Assembly (NCBI GenBank): GCA_930367215.1
Contig: OV884056.1
Coordinates: forward strand, 47,926,308-47,990,307
DNA length: 64,000 bases
Source: Pollenia angustigena
Taxonomy: Eukaryota; Arthropoda; Insecta; Diptera; Polleniidae
Direction: 5' to 3'
Below the pieces are notes generated by a model. It searched no databases, was not told where the DNA came from, and saw only the letters and a program-made list of their open reading frames with translations. Both the position numbers and the translations under genes were made by a program. This document shows, piece by piece, positions 1-11,295 of the stretch. Position 1 is the stretch's first letter, and the number at the start of each line of letters is the position of its first letter.

Positions 1-217
1 TTCTACTGAAAGAACCAATGAATTTTACAAGTGATGTCCCAAAATGAACGCATTAAAAAGTAATTCATTATTTTTTATACCTGCATACATCCAGAAAAAA
101 GTAGTTACGGAAGTTGTTATAGATGTTGTTATAGAAGAAAGCTACAAAATAATGAGTTTAAGAAGCTATTCATTTTGAAAAAGTAGGCGAAGTTTTTACT
201 CGGTAATAATGCATTTA
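1..217 (+). mobile_element. Partial CTGAAAGAA-type TIR element, cut by the window edge
   Basis: Starts TCTACTGAAAGAACCAATG and resembles the left end of the element at 42651 (CACTGAAAGAA, then CCAATGAATTTTGACA and TGCATTAAAAAGGAACC). Positions ~42-213 also match, in reverse complement, 49497-49646 plus 50508-50518. That second copy is split by another transposon. No coding sequence seen. Confidence 0.6.
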
Positions 218-931
218 CACCTACACTATAAACAGTTTATAAGTTGTTTATGGTGATAAACAATTCTTGCAACTCTAGCTTGCATACTTATTGCAAAATA
301 TCGTAGCAAATTATATGCAATATGCGAATTTATATGTGGCCCTTGGTACAACATTTGGTTTTCAGTACATTGTTACAATAAAATTTTACTTCGAAGCCTT
401 AAACAAATCATAATCGGGCTTTACTAATGCTCAGAAATGCTTTCTAAGACAATGGGTGAAAGATGAAACAAGAATTCCAAAAACCCAACGCAGCAACATT
501 TGTGCGGAACGCGCCATGAAAGTCGTACAAGATATTTTCCCCCAATGCAAATCAACACGAACTCTTATTCTTAAGTTAATTTTACTTAACAAAGATAGTT
601 TTTAGATTGTGATTTTTTTTAATCATATAGTTACATTAAGAAATGTAAATAGTTAAATAATTATACAATAAAAAATTTTGAAAAAATAAAAAATTTTGAA
701 AAAATACAAAATTTTGAAAAAATAAAAAAAATCGTAAAGGGCTTTCAGAAATCGTCTTCGACGCGGAACGTTTTTGTTCCGAAATGACCTGAGGAAACAT
801 TTTTCGGTTTCAGCACAACATCGGCTACAGCGTGGTAATAGGGCCTTATTTTGGTTGTACATACCCCTAATATACATACGTCTCACACATGTATAAAAAA
901 ATAAAAACATTCAGTCGAGAGTAATATCATA

Positions 932-970
932 TATCGATAGTAAAATCTGAACTATCGATAAATATCGATA
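932..970. promoter_or_regulatory. Three TATCGATA octamers in 39 bp (DRE-like)
   Basis: Exact TATCGATA at 932-939, 953-960 and 963-970. In Drosophila this octamer is the DNA-replication-related element bound by DREF, and CGATA is also bound by BEAF-32. Nothing here shows it is used, and it may belong to a repeat because it lies just before the minisatellite and is followed by diverged ATCAATAGT. Confidence 0.35.
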
Positions 971-1252
971 GTAGAAAATATCAATAGTATCCCAGCACTA
1001 TTAAATAGTAAATTTTTTTTAAATTATCATAGGTCTCTAAAAAGTATAGTTTCTCTAATATGCGTGGATCTTTGAATGGTAAAATTTCTTTTACAATTGT
1101 CTGTTTTTAAATTGAAAATTTCTCCCATAATCGTGGGTCTTTAGATAGCACAATTTCCCCCCATAATCATGGGTCTTCCAATATTAAAATGTTCCTTATA
1201 ATCTTAAGTCTTAAATTAGTAGAATTTCTCTCATAATCGCGAGTCTTTAAAC

Positions 1253-1824
1253 CAGCGGTCGCCACAAAGACAGACAGTTAAAAATATGTATGGAGTGGTG
1301 AGTGCATATTGTGTGCAATGAAACACCAATTCTGGAAAAGAGAGGAAAATAAATTAACTCGTTTGAGACATTAACTATGTGTTTTGTTTTTGCTTTTTAA
1401 CAAAAAAAGCGACGACGACCTGCTTGTTTGAAAGCTAGCAAACAACCACAGAGTACAGAGAGGCATCACGAGACAGAAAATATTGTATTTTTTTCTGTCT
1501 TTTTCTGCGAAAGCTGCCCTTTTTGCAGTTTTTGTTTTGATTCCGCAATTTGTGTTTATAGAAGCGGCCTGTTTTTACACAACGCCAATTCACTTCCAAA
1601 AGACGTTTTCTTTCTCTTTCTTCGAAAGCTGCCCTCGCAAATGATTAAGGCATTTTTCATACGTCACTTTTTTCATCTATGTATTATTTGTGATACAACT
1701 GAATGAAATTTTGGCTTTTTACAATTGATTCGTTAACCTTCGTGTTGTGTGTGTGAAATTCACGAAAGCAGCATATTTTCTCCTATGCACCCGTATATAG
1801 GATTTGCAAAAGTGCCCTTCACTG
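1253..1824. mobile_element. Non-autonomous hAT-like element with 8 bp target duplication
   Basis: Ends are CAGCGGTCGCCAC on the left and, reverse-complemented, CAGTGAAGGGCAC on the right, i.e. short imperfect TIRs of hAT type (CAGYG...). The flanks are identical 8-mers CTTTAAAC at 1245-1252 and 1825-1832. Removing the element restores a continuous minisatellite unit. The interior has an open frame (1428-1706) without recognisable transposase motifs. Caveat: CTTTAAA is itself part of the satellite unit, so the duplication alone is weaker evidence here than elsewhere. Confidence 0.65.
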
Positions 1825-1874
1825 CTTTAAACTCCAAAACTTTTCTCATAATCGCGAGTCTTTAAACACTAAAA

Positions 1875-2117
1875 CAGTGATGTCCAAAATGTAAACTGTG
1901 GTTGTATTGCTTTTTATTAGTACTAGTGAATAAAGAGACAAATATTCTTAATAAAAATACAAAAAATATGTAAGCATCTGCCGCATGTGCACTCGTCGCT
2001 TGATAATCGACGACTGAATTGTGTACTCTCGTGGACTAAATGAAAGAGCGTAAGAATGCGTGTGAAGAATCTGTGTGAATTAATTTCCACAATTGTGGTA
2101 TGGGCAGGACACCAATG
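1875..2117. mobile_element. Small hAT-like MITE with 8 bp target duplication
   Basis: 243 bp. Left end CAGTGATGTCC, right end reverse-complemented CATTGGTGTCC. Flanked by identical CACTAAAA at 1867-1874 and 2118-2125. Removing it restores the satellite unit. No coding capacity. Confidence 0.7.
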
Positions 2118-2493
2118 CACTAAAACTTTCTTTATATTCGTTGCCGGGACTTTTAATAGTAGAATTTCTCTTATAGCCGTGGGGGTTAAGTTGTAACATT
2201 TCTCTCGTAATTGGGAATTTTAATAGTCAAATTTCTCTAATAATCAAGAGTCTTTAAATAGTAAAATTTCTCCCATAATCGGGGGTCTATAAAAATGAAA
2301 ATTCTATTATAATCTGGATCATTAAATATAAATTTTTTCCCATAATCGTGTGTCATTAAATAGTAAAATTTTTCCCATAATCGAGAGTCTAAAAATATTA
2401 AAATTCTCTTATAATCTTGATCTTTAAATATTAAAATTTCTCTTATAATTGTGGATCATTAAAAAGTTGAATTTCTTTCATAACAGTAAAATA

Positions 2494-3420
2494 AAGGGTG
2501 GTTAAATTGTAAGGGCCGATGTTGAATGTGAACCGCACCTAAACGCCAAGTTTTTTTCCGAATTTTATTTGACATTTCTCTATTTCAGACTTACTCAATT
2601 TGAACCATGGATACACAATCCAACAACGTGTTAAAGTTATCCAGACTTATTATGAAAATGGGCGTTCAAATCAAAATGCATATCATGCACTTCGTGATTC
2701 AGTGATGGGGCACATTTTCACCTCGGTGGATTCGTCAATAAACAGAATTGCCGCATTTGGGCGAATGAGAATCCAAGAGTGATTGTCGAAAAACCAATGC
2801 ACCCACAAAGAGTGACTGTTTGGTGCGGTTTATGGGCTGGCGGCATCATCGGGCCGTATTTTTTCCAAAATGAGGCCGGTCAGGCAGTTACTGTGAATGG
2901 TGTTCGCTATCGTGAAATGATAACGAACTTTTTATGGCCCGAATTGGAAGATATGGATGTGGACGATATGTGGTTTCAGCAGGACGGTGCCACTTGCCAC
3001 ACAGCTAACGAAACAATGGCTCTTTTGCGCAACAAATTCAATGGCCGTGTTATCTCACGTAATGGCGATGTCAATTGGCTGCCAAGATCATGTGATTTGA
3101 CACCGTTGGACTTTTTTCTTTGGAGTTATTTGAAAGAAAAGGTGTACGTCGATAAGCCAGCAACAATTCAAGAGCTAAAGGATGAGATAATTCGGCACAT
3201 TAACGGCATAGAACCTCCATTATGCCTCAGGGTCATCGAAAATTTGGACTATCGGATGGAGGTGTGCCGCCGTGGTCGCGGCGCCCATTTGGCCGATATT
3301 TTGTTCCATACATAATTGAGTAATACCAATATATCATAATAAAATAAAATTACAATAGTTTCCTTAATAGTTTGTGTTTTATTCAAAATCAACATCGGCC
3401 CTTGAAATTTAACCACCCTT
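2494..3420 (+). mobile_element. DD41D mariner-like element (copy 1), internally deleted, with TIRs and TA target duplication
   Basis: TIRs: AAGGGTGGTTAAATT (2494 on) and its inverted partner ending at 3420, continued by a shared AAGGGCCGATGTTG. TA dinucleotides flank at 2492-2493 and 3421-3422. The 927 bp element is shorter than a full DD41D element because the region between the DNA-binding domain and the first catalytic Asp is missing. It is inserted in the 1030-4120 minisatellite. The inverted ends are well preserved. Confidence 0.9.
2600..3315 (+). pseudogene. DD41D mariner-like transposase, deleted and frame-disrupted
   Basis: The N-terminal frame (2600-) encodes a helix-turn-helix start (YTIQQRVKVIQTYYENGRSN). 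At about 2700 it abuts, in another frame, FSDGAHFHLGGFVNKQNC, which holds the first catalytic Asp. That frame runs on through WCGLWAGGIIGPYFF, WFQQDGATCHTA (second Asp) and CDLTPLDFFLW (third Asp) to a stop at 3315. I count 41 residues between the second and third Asp, the signature of the DD41D (rosa-like) group of the IS630-Tc1-mariner superfamily. About 100 residues between the HTH region and the first Asp are deleted out of frame, so no full protein can be made. The catalytic half is otherwise open for ~200 codons. Confidence 0.88.
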
Positions 3421-3485
3421 TATCTCTTATAATTTCAAAATAGTAAAATTTCTCTAATAATCGTGGGTCTTTAAATAGTATTCTC

Positions 3486-3788
3486 CATAACCATAATAAA
3501 ACTGTATTACCATCACCTCTGTATTACCAGAACGACATAAACATACCATACAAACCAATTCAATTTTGGTTTCTAAACCTCAAATTATACTTGACATAAA
3601 CATAATGCCACAGCCGTAACGGCGAATTTAGAGACCAAAATTGTTTTGGTTTGTATCGTATGCTTATGTCGTTTTGGTAATACAGTTGCTATGGTAATAC
3701 AGTTTTGGTATGGTTATGTCACGTCTAATTGAACCTTAAATTCGCAGTTACGGCTGTGGCATTATGTTGATGTCACGTCTAATTTGAG
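3486..3788. repeat. Compound foldback repeat
   Basis: Arms of ~92 bp (about 3486-3578 and 3627-3718) are imperfect reverse complements: CATAACCATAATAAAACTG against CAGTTTTGGTATGGTTATG. The spacer (CATAATGCCACAGCCGTAAC) recurs in inverted form just after the right arm (GTTACGGCTGTGGCATTATG). A relative lies at ~48885-49135. No target duplication resolved. Confidence 0.7.
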
Positions 3789-4120
3789 CTTAAATATTAA
3801 AATTTCTCTTATAATCGTGGATCTTTACAAAGTTGAATTTCTCTCATATTGGCAACTTTTTAAACAGTAAAACTTCTGTTATAACTTCAAAATAGTAGAA
3901 TTTCTCTAATAATCTTAGCTCCTTAAATATTAATATTCTTCTTTAAACGTGGGTCTTAAAATATTAAAATTTCTTTTTCAATAGTAGAATTGCTCTCATA
4001 ATCGTTGGTTCAAAGTCTCTTAAAATAATTAATATTTTGTTCTTCTTGCAAACGCAGGCCTTTTTTAAATTTTTTTGCAATCGTGGTTCTTCTGAGGCAA
4101 TTTTATATAAGTCGATTTTT

Positions 4121-5392
4121 TCTTATAATATTGTAAGCGATACCTAAGAAAATGGGATAGCAACAAAATTCCTAATATCAAAATCACGAAATGTGAAAAT
4201 CAAGGGGTTTCTTAATGCCGAATTTCGAAATTCGGACTCTCAAAATCCTGAACTTTACAAGCCCGAATTTCGAAATCCTACACAGAAGGAAAAAAGACTC
4301 GGGATAAATTAAATATTTTATATTTATTTTAAGTACGTACTCAAATATTCAAGTACGAATAACATTAAAACGAAATTAAAACAATCATAAATAGGACTAC
4401 TTTCGAAAATTAATCCCGGAATTTCTTAAAATAAGTACAAAATTCTTACATCAAGTAAAAACAAGATTAACAGCCAGGCCCACAATGTCACACAATAACG
4501 TTCGCATAGAACATTACATTTAAAACAAAAACAATTTCTAAAACTTTTCGTTGGTAAGGTCACTCTGAGAGTTTGTTGCAGACACTACAATAATACCACA
4601 CAAAAAGTTAAAAAACGATTTGCTTGTTTTGTGTAGAAACAACAAAAAGAACAGAACAAGAAGAAAGCACATTATTTTCATGTTTTAAAAGTAAAATTCA
4701 AAACTCTTGCCTCTCATTTAGTTTATAATTTCAGTTACATATGTACATAAAGTTTTTAAAGTAAAAACCATATCGGAAAAGATGCTGGTGCTTTCTAGTT
4801 GAAATTCTGTACAGTGTAAAACGGCTAAGTAAATCAATTATAATAAAATTCTTCTTCTAATTTCACTTTTGGTTTATTTCGAGTACGAATTCAGGATTGA
4901 ATCGACTTTATAATATTTGAATCAAGCGCATTTTAAGATTGCTTCAATCTTAGCTTTACTAAAATCAATCTCATATTTCAAGTAAGAATTCGGGATTGAA
5001 TATGGATAAGTTAAGTATTTTGCGATTGAAAATCCGTACTTGAATCAATCTTTCTGTATTTCATTCAATTAAGTCTGTACTCACCGTACTATAAATACCG
5101 CTTAAGATTGATTTGAGTACGAATTGATTGATTTTGTGGGTGTTTGTTGAATCATAGAGGAGAAAACTTGTATGCCCGACTGGAGGGCGGCTACGTAGAG
5201 AAGGTTTTTCCGATCATAATACCCAAATCCAGGATAGACGTTACTAGTACCAAATGTTCTTCTTCCGATATGAAGTTGACATTAATACAGTTGCTACTGT
5301 AAAATCTCATATGTTTGCATTTACTCGATTTAAGTCCCATGAGTTTAATGTTACATCAAGTATCATGTTTTAAATATATACATATATCTGTG
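4121..5392. other. Intergenic/intronic AT-rich DNA with dispersed short motifs
   Basis: No coding sequence. From about 4860 a motif resembling AGTACGAATTCAGGATTGAAT recurs in several diverged copies (4880, 4980, 5117), and a TACACAGAAGGAAAAAA block at ~4270 resembles the ends of dispersed fly TIR repeats. Element boundaries could not be set. Confidence 0.5.
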
Positions 5393-5637
5393 GCTTGGTG
5401 CTAAAAGGGCCAATGTCAATATTTTGCTATTTTGAGTAAATCGTTTCATTATGTGTATTATTTTACTGTCTTTTATTTTTCTGTATCAGCCAATGTCTTA
5501 GTTAACCCAGAACAGTTTAATGAGGTTTTTTAGACATTGGCTGATACAGAAAAATAAAAGAGAGTAAAATAATACACATAATGAAACGATTTACTCAAAA
5601 CAGCAAAGTATTGACATTGGCCCTTTTAGCACCAAGC
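5393..5637. repeat. Near-perfect palindrome (foldback element), 106 bp arms, 33 bp loop
   Basis: Left arm 5393-5498 begins GCTTGGTGCTAAAAGGGCC. Right arm 5532-5637 is its reverse complement with only a handful of mismatches. The arms include TTTCATTATGTGTATTATTT and CTGTATCAGCCAATGTCT. No clean target duplication seen. It is either a foldback MITE or a recent inverted duplication. Confidence 0.9.
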
Positions 5638-7112
5638 AACAAATACATAATCCGAATTTTTATTGTGAGTGTGAAAAACTGTTTACAATATTGGCAAACA
5701 TGAGTATATTGCAAAACTTTTTAGCAATTTATAAGTAAAGAGAATAGTATTGGGCCAAGATGGTTCACTTGCGGCACGCCAGAAATAATTTTTATGGGTT
5801 TGGATGAGCAAGTTGTTAAAAGCGCATTATTTTGTCCACCAAATAGACAAGATTTCATTTATCTGAGACTAATTGGATAAAAGCCAAGCACATATAGTTT
5901 GTTCAGCAGGAGTTTGTGTTTATAGTTTTCCTACAGTCATGGCTCTTAACCTTCCCATACTCAAGACTTAACCATAATATGCATGGCCTTGCCTAACCTA
6001 CTGTCGAAAATTAACAAAAAGACTCTCAAATGTACTTAAAAAAAGAAAAACAAAATAAAAAAACATTTGATTCCGTACGGAATATTCGATTAGATTCGCA
6101 CCTTGCTTAAGCAAATGACAGTTTCATTAAAGCTAGCAAAAAGTTTCCTTAAGTTCAATATGGTTTGCCTCATATAATTTACATGCATTCGCACATTTGC
6201 TTAAGCCAACTTAAGCACATTATGGTTGGGCCTTCACGCATATGGTCTGTGAGACCGACTTATTGACTTAACATTTGTATATCATGAACGAAGAGCGCGA
6301 GAGTATTGTGATTTATAACTTTTGTCATTAAGCATTAAGTTTATTCTGTTCACGTTGGCCACGAATCGTAATTGTTTATTCAGTCCAATTTTCAAATAAT
6401 ATGTAGGGGTTTATACCGTGCGTAAGTGTAATTTGGCTTCAAAACAAGGTTTTTTATACAGACCAAAGTTGCTTATAGAATGTTGTACAGTTACTGCGTT
6501 ACAAATCAAATGCTCAACTTAACATTTGTTTCTTTACTGAATACAGCATTTTAAGATACACACACACGCACACACAAATTTGATTACGCTAAAAGATTAA
6601 CTAAATTAAAATCAAGTAGTTTATGAAAATAAAATTTAATAGAAAAACGTAAAAATAATAAACAATTGAAATATAGATGTTGGAAAATTTTCAAAAAAAA
6701 TTATTTCTTATGGAGGCAGTGAAAGATAATTTCAAAAATTCTACTCATAAAGTAAATTATTAAATTAGATTTGCTATTAAACGTTAATGTTTGCATTACA
6801 AAGAGGAAATTGTTTTACTTGTTGATTGAAATCTTCTATTAAAAATTTAAAATTCGTTTCTCTAATCGATGAAAAGTTTTTCCAGATTTTTTTCCTGTAA
6901 CATTAAAATCAGTCCATCAGTATAAAGAGGTTGAGTCAGTAATAATTTCAGGGTCAAGAATTAATTATTAACAATATTACAAAATGTTTTTAGATAAACA
7001 AAAACATATAGGGAAACAAAATTAAGTTTCATATAAAAAGAGAATATATTTTTTTAGAAGTTTAAGAAGATTTCAGTCGGGGACTATGAAAAGCAAAATA
7101 TAGATCTATTAG
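5638..7112. other. AT-rich non-coding DNA
   Basis: No open frame with family features, no tandem array and no resolved element. A short CA-rich run lies near 6560. Confidence 0.5.
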
Positions 7113-9068
7113 TAGGGTGTTCAGTCGATTATTTTTGTAAGATTTTTTTAACACAATTAAATAATTCATTTCACAAAATAAAGACGACAAATATTTGTAC
7201 TAATTTATCGGGCAGAAATCGAAATGAAGTCAAAACAAATCAAACGATAATTTAAATTCAACTATTTACAAAATGACTGTAGTTTTTCGTGGTGTAAGTT
7301 TTGTTCTTACAAAAATAATAGATACTTAATTAAAGAATGAAATAGATAAAATGGAATATTTTTTGAACTTTCATTAAAGGGTCGTTCTTGAAATTTGCTC
7401 GATTTTAAATCCACTTCATTTCTAGAACACGCCCGAATGTTTTAACAAAATAGTTCATACGTTTCTCTCTTTACAATGAGTTTGACTTAAAAATATTGTA
7501 CGAAGGATAAATCTAATAATGCTAAATGTAACAGGTGCCCAAAAAAGTTCTTCAACAACTTTACTAGTTTACTACTTACACAGTGACCATAACATAGTAC
7601 TTAACGACGATGCTCTAACAACAAAATCAAAGGGGGCTGGCTACAAGTGTGCTACAATGAATAAAAAAGTTTCAAAAAATCCCAAGTTATATTGACTCTT
7701 TTTAAATCTTAGTGAACGAAAATGAAGCAACAATTATGAGCTTCGTTGACAAGTTTAATTTAAAAAAGAATGTTTATTTACTCAAGTACTATTTTTTTTC
7801 TATAATTATCGCAAAAAAATCTCCTAATTTATAAAATTTCTGGATTTAGAATTATTCGATTAATCGATTAATTTTAAAATTTTATTCGTTTAATCGATTA
7901 AGTTTGCAATAACAAATATCGATTAATCGAACAAAAATCTCGTAATTTATAAAATTTCTGGATTTAGAATTATTCGATTAATTTTAAAATTTTATTCGTT
8001 TAATCGAATAAGTAAACAATTTTAAAAAAAATCCAAAGTTATATTGACTCTTTTTAAAATCTGAGCGACCGAAAGTGAAGCAACAATTTGGAGCTACATT
8101 GACAAGTTTTATTTAAAAAAGAATGTTTATTTACTCAAGCATTATTTTTTTTAAATTATCGCAAAAAAGTCTCGTAATTTATAAAATTTCTGGATGTAGA
8201 ATTATTCGATTAATCGATTAATTTTAAAATTTTATACGTTTAATCGAATAAGTTAACAATGAAAAATATCGATTAATCGAACGAAAATAAAACGCTATTG
8301 AAAATTTTTAAAAAATCCAAAGTTATATTGGCTCTTTAAAAATCTGAGTGACCGAAAGTGAAGCAACAATTTGGAGCTACATTGACAAGTTTTATTAAAA
8401 AAAATGTATATTTACTCAAGTATAAATTTTTTCTAAAATTATAGCAAAAAAAATCCCGTAATTTATTAAATTTCTGGATTTAGAATTATTCGATTAATCA
8501 ATTAATTTTAAAATTTTATTCGTTTAATCGAATAAGTTTCAAATATCGATTAATCGAACAAAAATAAAACCCGATTGAAAATTTTTAAAAAAATCCAAAG
8601 TTATATTGACTCTTTTAAAATCTGAGTGACCGAAAGTGAAGCAATAATTTGGAGCTACATTGACAAGTTTTGTTTAAAAAAGAATGTTTATTTACTCAAG
8701 CATAATTTTTTTTTTTTTAAATTATCGCAAAAAAGTTTTGTAATTTATAAAATTTTTGGACTTAGAATTATTCTATTAATCGATTAATTTTAAAATTTTA
8801 TTCGTTTAATCGAATAGGTTTGCAATGACAAATATCGATTAATCAAACAAAACTAAAAAGTTTCAAAAACTCCAAAGTCATATTGACTCTTTATTTAAAA
8901 AAAGAATGTTTATTTACTCAAGTACTAATTTTTTCTAAAATTATTAAAAAAATCTCGTAATTTATAAAATTTCTGGATTTAGAATTATTCGATTAATCGA
9001 TTAATTTTAAAATTTTATTCGTTTAATCGAATAAGTTTAGAATAACAAAAAATTAATTGAACACCCTA
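7113..9068. mobile_element. Non-autonomous hAT element with internal tandem repeats
   Basis: TIRs TAGGGTGTTCA at 7113 and GAACACCCTA ending at 9068. Both are flanked by the identical 8-mer TCTATTAG (7105-7112 and 9069-9076). An 8 bp target duplication with TAGGG-type ends is the hAT hallmark. There is no transposase. The right three quarters is a tandem array (next entry). Confidence 0.88.
7681..9058. repeat. ~280 bp tandem repeats inside the hAT element, five units
   Basis: Units start with CCAAAGTTATATTGACTC-like sequence at 7681, 8033, 8317, 8595 and 8872 (spacings 352, 284, 278, 277). The first unit is longer because a ~75 bp part is itself duplicated. Each unit carries the palindromic cluster TCGATTAATCGATTAAT, TTCGTTTAATCGAATAAG and AATATCGATTAATCGAAC. 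Confidence 0.88.
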
Positions 9069-11054
9069 TCTATTAGTTCCTTCCTGTCTTACTCAGGTCA
9101 GTTGTAGTGTATTTTATTTTTCTTACATGCGAGTGAAATGAACGCATAAATTGGATAAAATCGATAAAAATTGATATGTTTTTTCTTATTGCGTGTTTTT
9201 TTTTATGCAAGAACATGAAAGTCAGTAATAAATTAATATTTTTTCTTATTTTTGTTGTGCTTTTTTCTCAGCTCCTTCTTTCATTTGTTTTGTTTATTTT
9301 CTTGTTTTTTTTTTTAATAAATTACTCTGCTGATTTTAATGATCGCTAATAAAATCGAGTAAAAACAATAACAAAAATATGCATTTTAAGGAAAAATATG
9401 CTAACAATTTCCATACAAGATTAATAAACTGAACAGGGTTATAAAAACAAAGGCAAGCAAAATGAAAATGGAAACAGTGTGAGTAATTTAAATAAAGGCA
9501 CTGGAATCCAAAAAGTGCGAGAAAAAAAATAATAGCACGAAAGCATAACACCCTCTCAACTATTGTGGTGTGGGCTTAATAAGATGACAGTATGACATTA
9601 GTCACGCTTGATCTGTGGAAATAAAAACAATTATAAAGAATATCAAAATGGATCACCCTTTGTAGTCTTATTTTTATAGTTTTGGAAAAGATATAACATT
9701 GATATCTTTTTATAGTTCGAATATGTGAAGAATTTATTTAGTTTTAAATAAAGTTTCCCTTAGCTATTTCAAAAAGTTCTTCAACGAGCTGTTCGAGTCA
9801 AATATTAAAATTTTAAATATAAAAAACAAAAATTTTACGAATTAAATTTGTTGTTTGTTTTTAAATTTTTTTATTTTATTTTGGATTTCATAATTTGTTT
9901 GGCAAATTTTTGCTTGTAAAATAATTTTCTACAACATTTTGTTTAACTCTACGTAACGTCACTGAAAATTCTGCACTGACCTCTTGCCAAACTATTTTCA
10001 GAAAATTGTTTATTTTACAATTTAACAAAATTCAAGTTAGTTGACTCATAATTAAATCCCCCTGGATTAACTAAATAGCACTAAATTTTCTTAAATTTTT
10101 TAAATAAAAAAATCATTTTGTTTGATTTCTGCTATTGTTTTTTTTTTATTTGCAAAAAATAAAAAAATCCACAAAACGAAACAACATTTTCAGTTTAAAC
10201 ATCAAAAATTTTTTCTTCTATGCCAAAATAAAAATTATTGGTTTCATTTTTGTGGCAGCATCTGCAAAAATTATTTTGTAGATTTAAGTATTTAAAACAC
10301 ACACATACACACGCATGCATAAAATTTATATTTTAAACAGACACACACACACACACAGACATTTAAACCTTTGGAACAACGAACAAATTTGTTATAAAAA
10401 TTTTATTTATTTTGTTTGTTCATTTACGTAAAAAATATTTAATAGTCACAAATTAGTGAAGACATTTTTTAATTTTATTGTGTATCAAAACGAAAATGAA
10501 TTTTTATTTTATGTGTTAATAAATTTTCAGTTTTGGCTTCTTCTTGTTGCTAAAAAGAGAAAAGTTTTTATTAAGGACAAACAATAGGTTTGCTTACGTA
10601 CTCATTTTTATCGAAAAGCGTTTCCGCAATCGAAAATTTGGTAAACGAATTTTCTTTATCTGCTTGCACAAAACAGCCTGAACGTTTCCCTTGGGTAAAT
10701 TGAGTAATTTGTCAAGCAATTAGCTCCTAAGATAGTTTTGGCGGCGACAAGGGAAGTTTATTTATGTCCATGTTCCACTAACGTATCCAAAAACCCTTAA
10801 TGGGGCTGTGATATTTAATTTCTTTTATTAATAGGACTCAATATATGAACAATTAAATAAAAGCCAATAAGCAGCCAGAAGGATTTCAGATGATTTAATG
10901 GGGGTTTCAGTGAATAAGATGGGTAAAGCGAATATTCGTAATTTGCCTTTTATGCGCGATCAGGAACTCGCAAGATATCTGCAGGTTCTGTTGCCAAACT
11001 GAAACGTATGTTAAATAAAGAATAACTTACGTTATAACTTAAGATAACTAACTT
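9069..11054. other. AT-rich non-coding DNA
   Basis: No supported gene. Contents: an (AC)n microsatellite at 10339-10358, poly-T runs near 9305 and 10137, and at 9532-9585 a fragment (AAGCATAACACCCTCTCAAC, ATTGTGGTGTGGG) matching the tail of the dispersed repeat at 48150-48190. Confidence 0.5.
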
Positions 11055-11295
11055 TAGAGTCCATTGCCCCAGAGGACTAAAGTCCCTGCGATAAAACTGA
11101 GAACCTATGCTTCTTTATCACAAACATATGACCGAATTTTGCACGCAAAAAACGAGCACTGAGGCTCCCTGTGCTAAAAACAGAGAAGCGAAATTCCTGT
11201 ACAAAACCAAAGAGTCGAAGTGCCTGTTCCAAGATAGACGACCAAAGTCTGTGTGCTATAAAAGAGGATCGAGGTCCCTGTAATAAAGGGAAGCC
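11055..11295. repeat. Degenerate ~30 bp minisatellite, left part
   Basis: Diverged units such as GAGGACTAAAGTCCCTGCG, AAACAGAGAAGCGAAATTCC and AAGAGGATCGAGGTCCCTG. The array resumes at 13335 on the other side of a DD41D element. Open frames here (11077-11389, both strands) are repeat artefacts. Confidence 0.75.

Larger units (their letters stand above)
1030..4120. repeat. Degenerate ~30-35 bp minisatellite, interrupted by four insertions
   Basis: Recurring unit: TCTTTAAATAGTAAAATTTC then TCCCATAATCGTGGG. Satellite segments are at about 1030-1252, 1825-1874, 2126-2493, 3421-3485 and 3789-4120. They are separated by insertions at 1253-1824, 1875-2117, 2494-3420 and 3486-3788. Copies are diverged (CTCATAATCGCGAG, CCCATAATCGGGG, CTTATAATCTTGATC), so the array is old. 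Confidence 0.85.
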
